In this document: piece after piece, positions 1-11,188 of the stretch
How positions within the stretch are numbered: the first letter of the stretch is position 1
Layout: each line of letters starts with the position of its first letter
Assembly: GCA_941918925.1 (NCBI GenBank)
Contig: OW799233.1
Location: forward strand, 105,145,833 to 105,209,832
Length of the DNA: 64,000 bases
DNA from: Phyto melanocephala
Lineage: Eukaryota; Arthropoda; Insecta; Diptera; Rhinophoridae
Direction of reading: 5' to 3'
Notes under the pieces: generated by a model
The model's input: the letters and a program-made list of their open reading frames with translations, nothing else
What the model was told of the DNA's origin: nothing
Database searches by the model: none
Position numbers and translations under genes: made by a program

Positions 1-58
1 CTTCACAAAATCGGTGGTGGGTATCAAAAATTTTGCACAGCCCAATATCTTACTTGTT
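1..58 (-). repeat. Family A repeat, 5' terminus only
   Basis: Read on the minus strand, this is a diverged copy of the family A start: acaagtaaga, a gctgtgc core, then the tacccaccaccgattttgtg block. The rest of the element lies outside the window or is lost. Identification rests on alignment by eye with the starts at 7126, 25138 and 47408. The palindrome around gctgtgc is decayed here. Confidence 0.6.
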
Positions 59-311
59 CTTTTTGCGGTTGGATGTTGAGCGGTTAAATTCCTTTATTTG
101 AAATTATTTCCCTAAAATTGTCACATCTTTTAATATCCGAGCAGAGTTTTGTGAATTCGACCGATAATAATATCCTGGCGAACAATAAATAATTAATATA
201 TTTTGTTTGGCCATTCTTCATTAATATTTTTAATGTGGAATCGAATGCGACTTCATACAAAAAAAAAAAAAAAAAAACTACAAGTGCACATGAACGGGAA
301 AAAATTTTATT

Positions 312-441
312 AATCGCCTGTGTTCTACATTCTGTGTGAAATTAAATCACTCGGAATTGCCATGAAATTGTTTTTATAAACAGCACTACAATGGCAATTC
401 CGTGTGATTTAATTTCACTCGGAATACAGTACACAGGCAAA
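312..441. repeat. Foldback (hairpin) element, copy 1
   Basis: Two arms of about 52 bp, 312-363 and 390-441, are imperfect inverted repeats (core attaaatcactcggaattgc). They are separated by a spacer of under 30 bp. A second copy in opposite orientation lies at 16161-16270 and shares both arms and the spacer, so this is a dispersed foldback/MITE-type repeat and not a private hairpin. It has no coding capacity. I could not fix a target-site duplication. Confidence 0.7.
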
Positions 442-477
442 TATGTTATTTATTTTTTTTGAGCTAAAGATCACTTT

Positions 478-545
478 TTTATATAAAAATTATTATATTT
501 TATTGCGATATTTCGCTACCGTGTTGGGTAGCTTCTTCAGGGAAA
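478..545 (-). repeat. Possible retroelement 3' hairpin remnant
   Basis: On the minus strand this reads ctgaagaagctaccc, then gggtagc-type pairing (6-bp stem at 515-520 and 527-532), then gcgaaatatcgcaataaaat. Many arthropod LINE or Penelope-like 3' ends have a similar 'ctgaagaag ... cgaaa-tcg' layout followed by an A/T-rich tail. No coding sequence remains upstream. This is a resemblance only. Confidence 0.2.
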
Positions 546-3500
546 GTTTTTACAATTAAAAATATTAAAATTGTTAAAAAGAATGTTAAAAACGGCGGGA
601 AAATACTTTTGTCTTTTTTAAATGTAGAATGTTAAATTTTGGCTGTCTGTTGTGCCTACTAAATTAAAAAATGTAATTTCTTATCAGCTGATCGAGAGTG
701 TGTGTTGTTTTTTTTGTATTATCTTACCCTCTTTGAAAATAAGTTGCTTTTTAAGAAATTTAATTCTTAGCAATAGAAGAAGTACATATTAAGAAAATTG
801 GGCTGACTACTTATATGGGTTACTTGGGGATCAACCTGGTCGGCTATTTATACATACATACATATACTATTGTTTCTTACTATTAAAATCTTAAGGATCA
901 TTTGTTGCAATAAGTCAGGATTTTTGATAAAATAGTATTTTTTTTAATAGCAAAATGAAGTTAAATAAAATAAAAATTTTAAAAAAGCTTTCATTTTTTC
1001 TCTCCTGGTCTGCTTCTTTTTCTCTACTTTTCTATTTTATTTTTTCTATTATATTCAGGTAGCACAAAGGGATAAATAAAGTAGACCCAAGTCTACCATA
1101 TATTATGTGTGGTTATGTTGGTAACTGATTAAAATATTTATAACTCTACTAATAATGAAGTCAATGCTTAAGGTTTTTTGCGCTCTTTTTATATTAAATT
1201 TAACTTTTTCGACTGTCCTCTACCCATTTTTTTTTAATTTTAAATAAATATGTGTCAAAAGGTAACTTTTAAAGTTTCTAATCTTAGGCTTTATAATATG
1301 AAGGCAAGGTATGGTCTTTGTACTCGAATACTTTAAAGATTAATACTATTTCAAGATAAATAACACAACACAAAGAAAACCGACATAATGTACTTTGTGT
1401 ATTGGGTAAATAATTCTAAAAATAAAATATTCTATACATAATTCCTGACTAACTTGACAAACTATAGTTTTATTTCAAGAATCCCATTTTTCTATACTTT
1501 AAAACTTTTATATAAAAAAAGAGAATTTTTTCAGGTTTAGACATGAGTGTTGTTTGTATTATTTGAGTCAGTCCTTTTTTTGCTGGTCGTGTTTCGTTGA
1601 TGATGATGACATACTCTTAATGACTACTAATGAAAATCAATAATTTTACCAAAGGCCATAAAAACACAATGTTTTTCTTTTTGGTGTTTATGTTGGTTGT
1701 ATACATGTCTAAAGATAAGGGTGTTTGTTGGTATTTAGCTACTATTATTTAGGTGTGTTTGTGTGTGTGTGTATCTGTCTTCCTATGTTAGGATATTTAT
1801 TTATACATACATATATTTTCGAGGCATGTGCTTGTGTGTAAATATATAGAGAGGACCTATCTTCTATTGTATCAATATTTTTTTACAACATTTTATGTTT
1901 TTTATTTTATTTTTATATATATTTTTTTTTTCATTAAAATATGATGAAATTAAAGAATGAAAAACTTAAATGAAATCAAATAAATGTTTGGGATAAATTT
2001 CATATCTTCCAGCACTTTGAAAGTTTGGGTGTTTATTGACTTAAGTATATTTTATTAATTCGTTGCCATTTTCAGAACTTTTATAAAAAATATTATAGCT
2101 TTTATCTTTAAAGTAAAACTTTATAGTTTTTCATGTTTTCTATTTAGTACGGCCAACACAAGCATTTATTCTAATAGCTGAGATCAACATCTCTATTCGC
2201 CTGTAGAAATTAAATTGAAAAAACACAGATATACATGCATATTTGTATAAATACAAATACCATGTGAGGGTATTAGGTTACAGAGTTAAACTAACACATA
2301 TCACCTAATGGCATCTAAACATATACATCGTCTCATACGTGTATAAAAATCATGTTTTGTGGTCTTCACTGACAAAGCATGCTTAAGTAAGATATGAAAG
2401 TATATTAGGCTTCTCCCAAAAATATAAAAAATACTGTATTTAATATTTCTTGTCATTCAGTAAATACTAGCCATTTTGTAAGATTTTTCAGCAAACAAAC
2501 AGCTTGCCTAATATGTTAAGTATTTTTATAGACAGAAAATCTTAGCGAAAACTAGTTTTTGGTACAACTTTAAAAATAAATATTTGTTTTAATTTATATT
2601 ATTATTTTAATTTTAAATATTGTAAAACTAAAATTAAAACAGAACTCCAATTACAGAAAATATGTTCAAATAATGTAAATTGTGTTTTACTAATTTTTTC
2701 AAACTCTTAAAAGTTACCTACAAGATATTGTCCAGATTATAAAAAGTTTTTTGCAAATTCTTTAAGTCTGTATATTAGAAAAAAACAAGAGAAGGTGCCC
2801 TTTTCATTTGTCATATAATTACAGTTATAAATAAAATAAATATTAGTGGAATCTGGAACAGCGTAATTTAACACTGTATCTAGTTTATTACTTAAACACT
2901 CAGAAAATTTATTTTATGTAAATTTTCTCTAAACTTCGACGTAATAATATTAGAAAAAAAATATAAATAAATATCTTGGATTTTTAGTTTTTTTTTCCTA
3001 AAACGTGCAATAATCACAAACAAATATCAACATTTGTTTTGAATTGTTTATGCTGTGCTATATCCGTTCGTTTACTATGAGGCTTAAATGATAATGCAAA
3101 AAGTATTTGCATATGAAAGTGCAATAAAATCTGTTACACTGGGTATACTTTTTTATATTTTTAAATTTAAGTTATTGCTAATTTTGTCAGCAGCTCAAAA
3201 CTTGCTTTTAGTAAAATGCGTAATACCTTATACCATGCCTGCAAGCAGGATAGTGCTATGTAAGCTGTTTTAAAATAGCTTTTTATTAAAAAGATTTTCT
3301 TTCTATGCCTAAACTGAGCTCTACCTTTAACTATATATCTTCGGTTTATTTGTTTACTTTAAAGCATATCAAATTGTTTGAAGAAATTGTCAAATTTAAC
3401 CTTATCGCGGAAATTGCAGGGAATTAAAGCTTTTTGTATCTCTTAAGCTGCTTTACAAAATGCTAAGGCACATCCATACGGATCTATGCAATGGTGAACT

Positions 3501-3560
3501 AACAAAACTAAGCAACTTTTAACTTGATATTTTCTGTCAAAACGAATTCTATTTTATTTT
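546..3560. other. Anonymous AT-rich DNA, no gene seen
   Basis: Long A and T runs and short GT/TA microsatellite tracts (GT-rich around 1752-1772; tacatacatata near 1803). The 61-codon frame at 3088 has no recognisable domain and a composition expected by chance. No transposon ends were recognised. Confidence 0.5.
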
Positions 3561-4309
3561 TATACTAGCCAAACCCGGCGCGCGTTGCTACGCCCCTTAA
3601 TGAATCGAAATGCATTCTGAATTTTAATTGAATATCAAGTGCAAAAACCTAAAAATTATAATTTTTTATGGGCGTGGCATTGCCCACTTTTTTAATAACG
3701 AAATTGTAAAGTCATAATAGCTCAATATGTGTGCAAAGTTTCAGAATATTCGGTTTAGTGCAAGTACCTCAAAATGGTTCCTTTTTTTTATGGGCGTGGC
3801 ACTGCCTACTTTTCGAATCACGAAATCATTTAGTCATGACAGCTCGATATGTGTGCAAAGTTTCAGAAACATCGGTCTGGTGCAAGTACCTCAAAATTAT
3901 AACATTTTTTTATGGGCGTGGCCCTGCCCACTTTTCTAATCACAAAATTATATGGTTATGACAGCTTAGTATGTGAGCAAGATTTCAGAAAAATCTGTCC
4001 AGTGCAAGTACCTCAAAATTAAAACTTTTTTAGGGGCGTGGCCCCGCCAACTTTTATTATGACGAAATTATTTAGTCATGACAGCTCGATATGTGTGCAA
4101 AGTTTCAGAAAAATCGGTCAAGTGGAAGTAGCTAAAACTGATAACTAATTTTTATGGGCGTGGCCCCGCCCACTTTTTTCCATCCGTAAACACTCCCTGG
4201 TATGTGTCCAACAACTTGCTAAAGTTTTAGTCCGATCGGTTTTACAGTTTCGGAGTCTATAGCTAACACACACACACACACACAGAGAGATTCACTTTTA
4301 TATATATAG
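3561..4309 (+). mobile_element. Dispersed element C, copy 1
   Basis: It starts tatactagccaaacccggcg and ends in an (AC)n tract, gagagattcactttta and a short TA run with agaag. Copy 2 lies inverted at 35101-35985 with the same ends: tgtgtgtg and ctccgaaactgtaaaaccga at one side, ggggcgtagcaacgcg at the other. The interior is an array of about 122-bp monomers. There is no open reading frame. I cannot name the family; the arrangement of two unique flanks around a minisatellite suggests a non-autonomous element that moves as a unit. Confidence 0.65.
3668..4270 (+). repeat. Tandem array of ~122-bp monomers inside element C
   Basis: The landmark atgggcgtggc recurs at 3668, 3790, 3912, 4032 (as aggggcgtggc) and 4154, so spacing is 120-122 bp. 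Each monomer also carries a gtgcaaagtttcag block and a caagtacctcaaaa block. The monomers have clearly diverged from one another. The two frames of about 70-76 codons that open near 3730 are by-products of the repeat. Confidence 0.8.
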
Positions 4310-4414
4310 AAGATTTACAACCATGATAAACATATATTATACCCTTAACCAATGGTCATTCTATTTTTAATTTCTATGATATTCATTTCAGACCTCAAAA
4401 AGTATAAATTTTGT

Positions 4415-4580
4415 AATACCTTATGAGTTGGGGAGTCGGTTGAGAAATATCCGGCTGTCCATGTTTTGGTTCAAATACACTTAACAAAGCTCCTTTATGT
4501 TGCACAGATATCTTAAAGGTATGAATCCTTTGAAAATATGCAGGAATAAATTGCAGTTGATATTAAGTACGATCGCCCAA
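4415..4580 (-). repeat. Diverged fragment of family B
   Basis: Short blocks (ggggagtcggttgag, then aaatatgcaggaataaattgc and gtacgatcgcc) follow the same order as the minus-strand interior of B copies such as 51985-52266. Both ends and the (GTCY)n tract are eroded. It is an old fragment with no coding potential. Confidence 0.35.
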
Positions 4581-7124
4581 TTAAAACGACTTATATTTTT
4601 AGTCCAATATTTGTGCCATAAAAATCTACATTTTCTAGCCTTAAGATTGACACTTTTTTAACATTCACAGATATATTAAAACTATAAAAAAAAAATATTT
4701 TGGGACAAACAGGTTCTAATTTCGTAAATATATCAATATATGTATATCTTTTGGACAAGATAAAAGCACCAAAATACAACTCAAAGTCTCGAAAAATTAT
4801 GGCTAAGAAAAATTAACAAATTCATTTAATACTAACTGAAATATTAACATCAGAATACAACTGCTGCGGTGTTTTTACTAAAATTTAAAAAAATTTTTTT
4901 TTAGCTTCAAGACAACTAACAGAGCCAATGCGGCTTTAAAATCTAATAGCTTGACTATCCGAATAGAAACACTTAAAAACAAATTAAAATTTATATGGGT
5001 GAAATCTAGTATTAAAAATTTACCCTCCTTAGCCATCGCAATATTGGAATCCAATGAAATGGCTTAACCTGTGAAAAGCAGTAAGAATGAAAAAATGTAA
5101 TTTAGATATGGCGTTTTAAATCAAATGGCGGATATATGGGTCAAATATATTATTAAATAGAACGGCTTGACCAATACATAGTAGACTATGAGAAAATGTA
5201 AAAATCTAAGATGAAGTCTAAAAAATTAAAAATTAATGAAAATATAGTTTATTTTGTAAAAATTCAAAATCAAAGGTGGTGTTGGAAATAATAAAGCGAA
5301 ATTACTTATACTTATCAGTCTTCAATCTACACAACGCATCGTGTGGTCATTATACCTATGTACATTATGGTGAAGGGTATTATCAGATTCAATAAGGCAG
5401 AATATGGCACTCTTTCTTTTTTCTCTTTAAACAATTTGAAAATAATATTTATTTGAAAAAAAATTTTGAAAAGACAATTTTACAAAAATTTTCATACAGT
5501 TATTTATACCCTAGAATTTAGTTCAAAACAGGTTTTTTAGACTTTTTTTTTACTTTTCATCTTAACACTTTGTCAAAAAGGGAATATTTTGTGTACAGTT
5601 TTATTTTTAACAATAATTTGTTGGAGATTAATAAAACGTAATAATTATAAATATATTTCTGTACACACCTATATAAAAACAAATTTATATTTAAGCCATA
5701 TAAACCACATACGTTCGCAGAAATACATACTTGTGTAAGCCAGAATGAAGATATGTACAGTAAGGCAAAAAAGTTTATGTTCACCTAACAATTAAAGAAT
5801 AAACATAAAATATTATATAAAAATATATTAGAAAAAAAACATTTAATTTTTATGCAAAATATAAAATTAAAAAAAAAGAAGTCATTTCAAATAAAGAATT
5901 ATTAAAAAAAAAAATTAATTATAAAAAAAACTGATTTAATTGACAAAAAGTTGGAATTTTTATATCACCTTACTGAAAATAAAGATGCACTTAAACTTTT
6001 GTTGATAACTGTATATATGTTTGTTTATATGTATGATGTGTGCATGTGTTATTAATACCCTCGTGGGTATTTAATAAAAATTGAAGCGGAAGTAAAATGA
6101 TTTTTTATTTTTTTTTTATCTCTCTACCTCTTCTCCTTTTAATTTCTTTTAGACCGTTTGAGCGGAAGTTTATAAAAATAGAACAAATATATGGATGTTT
6201 TCATTATAGTTTTTTCTAAAAATAACATTTCGTAGAGGAGAAGAATAGAGAGTAACCCAAATTCTATTTATTTTATACAGATGCAGTGTATAAACTGTGA
6301 AGACTTCTACAACAAGTGGTAACTAAGCATAATATTTTAATAAGAAGCGCAAAGTTAATTATGTGTGAAAACCATAAAGATATTAGTTTATTTATAATCA
6401 TTGATTGAGAGTTAAAACATTTTACAAAAAGCATTAAATACATTGATTGATGTATGTATTTATATATGAAAGAATATAAGAATTTGTTAATTTGTTTTTA
6501 TACAAATTAGAAAATGTGCAGCTAAAACCTCTGTCAGAATATGTGTCAGTAAGAAATTGAACTAAGAGCAAGGCGAACAATTTTATTATTTATTAAGTAA
6601 AATTTCAATTTAAATTTACACTTCCTACGGAGTGATGAAAAATTTGATAACAGTTGTTACTTATATGCTTTTTTAAGCATTAGATATTCTTTGTTTTTAA
6701 CTATTCTAAATTATTAGATTTTAAATCAGATTAATCATTAAGAGGATAGATAATGTTATATTTTTCAAGATCTTCTTGAATGATATCCTGACTATTTATT
6801 TACCACCGTTCAGGGAATCAAAATGAAGTATAATATAATATAGTTATATATTGCTCAGCTGTACCTCTTATGTTGTTACCTACTGTAAGTATCAAAGATA
6901 AATGTTATATCCTGGAAGAAGATAATTCTATTCTTTTATCTACTTTGCTTAAAAATTTTTCGTGGTCAGCGTAAAACCAACTTGCGGTATTATTCTGCTT
7001 TCATCTGTACTATCTTCTATTTCAGAGCAGTAGCTTAAATAATAATATGATTTTTAATAACGTTTTTGTTTTGATATAGTTTATCTTCATAATTTATAGT
7101 TTTTTTATAACCTTAGTATATAAT
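4581..7124. other. Anonymous AT-rich DNA; one weak micro-exon candidate
   Basis: No gene or transposon ends recognised. At 6281-6318 a ttttatacag acceptor-like run is followed by atgcagtgtataaactgtga and, 38 bp on, a gtaact donor-like site. The open stretch would encode Met-Gln-Cys-Ile-Asn-Cys and seven more residues. In DNA this AT-rich such combinations occur by chance, so I do not annotate it as a gene. Confidence 0.4.
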
Positions 7125-8990
7125 AACAAGTAAGAGCACTATATTCGGCTGTGCCGAATCTTTTATACCCACCACCAATTTTGTGTACATTTAAAGCACA
7201 ATAATTATTATTTTGTTAATCGCTATGGAATAATCTCTTTATAATAAAATATGTATCACTTTCTTTGTAGAGGGTGGTTAAATTTTAAGGGCCCATGTTG
7301 AAGGTGAACTACACCTAGTCTTTAAATTTGTTTTCTGCATTTCATTTGACGATTCTTACTCAATTTGATCCGTGGAAAGATACGCAAATGAACAACGCTT
7401 TAAAATTATTCAGGTTTTTTATAAAAATTGGCTTTCAAATCAAAATGCATTTTGTGCACTTCATAATTCTTTTTATCAACATAATCATTTAAATTCGTCC
7501 ACAATCGGGAGAATTGTGAAAAATATTTAAATTTCTGCAAAACAGGTCTGTATAAAATGTTAGAACATCTATGAATGCCTTCTTAATTCGTTAAATGAAA
7601 AGCATTCCTGTTTTTTGCGATAGTGTAGCAAAAAAGCAGTCAACCTCGACTCATCATCATGCCCAACAATTGAGCGTCAACATTGTCATTGAAAATTTGG
7701 ACCACCAGAAAGAAGAGTGGCGCCAAGGATAAGGGTCCATTTGGGCGATATTTTGTTAAATACATAATTGAACCATACAAATATTATCATTACAAAAAGA
7801 AATAATAATAATTTCCTAAATAATTTTTGTTTTATTTAAATTCAACATCGGCCCTTAAAATTTAACCACCCTTTATAACTTCGATATGCTACTAAAATAA
7901 TTTTGTTAATGTAGTCTTTCAATGAAAGTGCGCGTTAAAGTAGGCGTGTCAATAAAGTTTCTGCTTATAAATACAATTAAGACATTTCAATATAGTCCTT
8001 TATTTTCCCAAAAACTTTGTCAATAGAGAAATTACATGAATTTAAGATAAACCGCTATATAAGAGGTAGGGGTTAAAGTAGGCGTGCCACCTAAACTTTT
8101 TGGCGCAACAAAAACATTGATTAGGAGGATATATGTAGCAAATTTCATCATCATACCTCTAATTTTGGCGGTTTTATGAGCTTTTAAATTTCATTAACTG
8201 TAGATAACGTGAAAAGTGGGCGTTATAGTAGGCGTGTCAAAATTGTTTTTGCTAATGAGTACAACTTAGGTGTTTCAATATAGTCCTTTATTATTCCAAA
8301 ATCTATATTAATAGAGAAATTATATGAATTTTAGGTAAAACGTTATATGGGAGGTGGGCGTAAAAGTTTGCGTGCCACATTGATTTTCCGTTAAAAAAAA
8401 GCGCCTCACCAAAAAGCAAAGTGTGCAAAATTTCAGAGTCGTACATTAATTTTTGTTGCTTTTATGACGTTTTTATTTTTTAATATACCGAAAAATACAC
8501 TGTGCGGTATAAATTTTCGTACATCTTGATCGATAACTCCTCTCCTAATGCATAGATTTAGATAAATTTCGGGAAAAAATATTATTTTTACTCAGGAAAT
8601 ATACATTCGAAGTTTCATGAGTCTACGTTAATACGTTTGGACACAATTCAATTTTATTCGATGTTTGAAGGACACGGTTTTTTCGACCTACTCCTGCTTT
8701 TCGAGTTATAACTCCTATATTCCGATTTAGCCAAATTTCAATACCAAACAAACCTTGTCTATAAGAAAGATTCTGGCAAAATTTGAGCCCCCTAGCTTTT
8801 TCGGTGCGACCTCTATTGTGCTTTCAACAGACGGATAGACGGACGGACATAGCTAGATCGTCATCAAATCAAACCCTGATTCAGAATATATATACTTTAT
8901 GGGGTCTAAAATGGATATTTCGCTGTGTTACAAACGGAATGACAAAATGAATATACCCCCACCATTTTTTTGGTGGCGGGTATAAAAAAG
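7125..8990 (+). mobile_element. Family A element, copy A1 (INE-1/mini-me-like)
   Basis: It starts acaagtaagagcactatatt with the palindrome ttcggctgtgccgaa, then tatacccaccaccaattttg. It ends with the hairpin ccaccatttttttggtgg and gggtataaaa. The 5' block tatacccaccacc is the inverse of the 3' terminus, which gives a subterminal inverted repeat. Near the 3' end lie (GTCY)n-like cagacggatagacggacgga and tatatatacttt, as known for dipteran mini-me/INE-1 elements (Helentron-like). A1 has a single ggtagataacgtgaaaagtg unit (about 8190). No long open frame. A dead mariner lies inside at 7270-7873. Confidence 0.75.
7270..7873 (+). mobile_element. Non-autonomous mariner-like element inside A1
   Basis: Terminal inverted repeats gagggtggttaaattttaag and its inverse (cttaaaatttaaccaccctt) flank 604 bp, with TA on each side (7268-7269, 7874-7875). 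It keeps a decayed start of a transposase: gtggaaagatacgcaaatga encodes the ERYANE-type N-terminus with GTG in place of ATG. It also keeps a C-terminal scrap (gagtggcgccaagg). The catalytic core is absent. The same insertion, at the same site, is in A2, A3 and A4. Confidence 0.75.
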
Positions 8991-9394
8991 CCGTATGAAG
9001 CTCCAAACATATTAAGAAAACTTAGTTCGTTGTTCGTTTTTACAAACTATTTTTCTTAAATTATTTCACACCCATATGTGTATAACCACCTTCGGTGGTA
9101 TGTTTTTCAAGTTCAACATAATACAAGTGTATAGCGCAATATCGACTTGCATTTTCAAATATGCTGCTAGAATGTTAATTTTAGTTTTTTTTTTTTTTTT
9201 GTTAGTAAGTATTTGCAACTAGGCCTAAGGGACCCTACAAAATACATACCCGGGTCAGCATAGACCTATTCATTACAGTTTTTAGTAGAAATTTATTAAT
9301 ATATTAATAAATTCAATTTAAGTAATATATCACAGTTTTTCTATTATTTGAAAAAAAACATGATATTTTCTTAAATTCTTTTACAAAAGTATTA

Positions 9395-9806
9395 TATACT
9401 AGCTTGTGCCCGCGACTTCGTCTGCGTAGTTATATGAATAAAAGATATACTTAGTATTAGTTATTGTTATTTATAAATATGTTTGTCAAATTTATCCAAA
9501 CATACAAATAATCACATTTATTATACCTATTAATAGGATTATTAATTGTGTGATGATGAGTTTGACTTCGCCTGGTTATCGTGATAAAAAGTAGCCTTTG
9601 TGTTAATCCAGGTTGTTATCTATCTATGCGCCTGGTTATCGTAATAAAAAGTAGCCTTTGTGTTAATCCAGGTTGTTATCTATCTATGTGCCGAGTTTCA
9701 TTTGGTTCCGTTCAGCCGTTTTTGCATGATTGAGTAACAAATATTCACACATACAAAAATACCAAGGTACAAATATTCACATTTATTGTATTAGTAGGAT
9801 AGGATT
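9395..9806 (+). repeat. Dispersed element E, copy 1
   Basis: It begins tatactagcttgtgcccgcg and ends with ttccgttcagccgtttttgc, ttgagtaacaaatattcaca and cacatttattgtattagtag. A second copy lies at 54850-55146. Insect genomes are full of sequences with this 'gcccgcgacttcgt ... ataaaaagtagcc ... agccgttttt' layout. They are generally 3' parts of RTE/Proto2-type LINEs or SINEs that use them, but I cannot assign the family from sequence alone. No open frame. Confidence 0.6.
9569..9688 (+). repeat. 60-bp tandem duplication within element E copy 1
   Basis: The 60-bp unit starting cgcctggttatcgt occurs at 9569-9628 and 9629-9688 with only about one base difference (gtgataaa versus gtaataaa). Copy 2 of element E has the unit once, so the duplication is private to this copy and recent. 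Confidence 0.85.
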
Positions 9807-10430
9807 AGCGTAAACATCTAACACAAATAGTAAAATCGGCTGAGTGCTAAGCACAAATTGGGCAGTTAAGTACATATAAAAAGCAACGTTTATTCTGTTA
9901 TAAATTTGCTCATATCAGCTTGAGGTATTATTCTGTTGTAACTTTAAATCATCATTTACATTTTTTAGACCTTTATCCTTATTTTTATACCCTCCACCAA
10001 AAAAATGGTGGGGGTATATTCATTTTGTCATTCCGTTTGTAACACATCGAAATAGCCATTTAAGACCCCATAAAGTATATATATTCTGAATCAGGGTTTG
10101 ATTTGATGACGATATAGCTATGTCCATCCGTCTGTCCGTCTGTTGAAAGCACGAGAGAGCTCGCACTGTAAAAGCTAGGGGGCTCAAATTTTGCCAGAAT
10201 AATTCTTATAGACAAGGTTTGTTTGGTGTTGAAAATTATATAAATCGGAATATTAGGAAGAGAGTTATAGCTCGTAATGCAATAGTAGGTAGAAAAAACC
10301 GTGTCCGACTATATTGAAGTATCTAAGTTGTATTTATTAGCAGAAACTTTATTGACACGCCTACTTTAACACTCACTTTCACTAAAAGACTAAATTTACG
10401 AAAACATTTTGTTATCATATCGAAGTTATT

Positions 10431-11045
10431 GAGGGTGATTAAATTTTAAGGGCCGATGTTGATTTTAAATAAAACACAAATTATTTAAGAAATTATTATC
10501 ATTTCTTTTTATAATGATAATATTTGTATGGTTCAGTTATGCATGGAACAAAATATTGGCCAAATGGCCTCCCCATCCTCGGCGCCGCTCCTTTATCTGA
10601 TGGTCCAAATTTTCAATGACAATGTTGATGCTCAATTCTTGGGCACGATGCTGAGTCGAGGTTGACTGCTCTTTTGCCACGTAATCGTGAAAAACAGCAA
10701 TGTTTCCCATTCAACGAACTAAGAAGGCATTCACAGATGTTCTAACATTTTATATAGACCTGTTTTGCAGAAATTTAAATATTTTTTACATTCTTCCGAT
10801 TGTGGACGTATTTGAACGATTATGTTGACTAAAGGAATCACGAAATGCACAAAATGCATTTTGATTTGAACGCCCATTTTTATAAAAAACCTGAATAACT
10901 TTAAAGCGTTGCTCATTTGCGTATTTTTCCATGGATCAAATTGAGTTAGTCTGAGATTGAGAAATGTCAAATGAAATGCAAGAAAAAGGTTGAAGTTTAG
11001 ATGTGGTTCACCTTCAACATGGGCCCTTAAAATTTAACCACCCTC
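10431..11045 (-). mobile_element. Non-autonomous mariner-like element inside A2
   Basis: Same element as at 7270-7873, 615 bp, bounded by gagggtgattaaattttaag and cttaaaatttaaccaccctc. On the right TA remains (11046-11047); on the left the TA is mutated. The site relative to A sequence (agttat ... / tacaaagaa) is identical to A1. Confidence 0.75.
10786..10932 (-). pseudogene. Mariner-like transposase, N-terminal fragment
   Basis: Starts ATG GAA AAA TAC GCA AAT and reads MEKYANEQRFKVIQVFYKNG, then about 28 more residues to a stop. This is the first helix-turn-helix region of the Tc1/mariner-superfamily transposases seen elsewhere in this window (compare MNRLTKEQ at 45572 and MERYRNEQ at 16784). 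A2 alone keeps the ATG; A1 and A3 have GTG and A4 has GTA at this position. The remaining domains are deleted, so no activity is expected. Confidence 0.6.
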
Positions 11046-11188
11046 TACAAAGAAGTGATACATATTTTATTATAAAGAGATTATTCCATAGCGATTAACA
11101 AAATAATAAATATTGTGCTTTAAATGTACACAAAATTGGTGGTGAGCATAAAAGACTCGGCACAGCCGAATATAGTGCTCTTACTTGG

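Larger units (their letters stand above)
9984..11188 (-). mobile_element. Family A element, copy A2
   Basis: It mirrors A1: the minus-strand start (cttacttg end at 11188) and the 3' hairpin (ttatacccnccaccaaaaaaa around 9985) are both present. It carries the (GTCY)n tract as tccatccgtctgtccgtctg and the same mariner insertion. The ~288-bp repeat units are missing and the 3' half is shortened. A1 and A2 are in opposite orientation about 1 kb apart. They therefore form a large imperfect inverted repeat. Confidence 0.75.

Noticed and set aside
10731..10970. 79-codon minus-strand frame in A2
   Set aside because: It is a different frame over the mariner transposase remnant; the real frame is 10932-10786.
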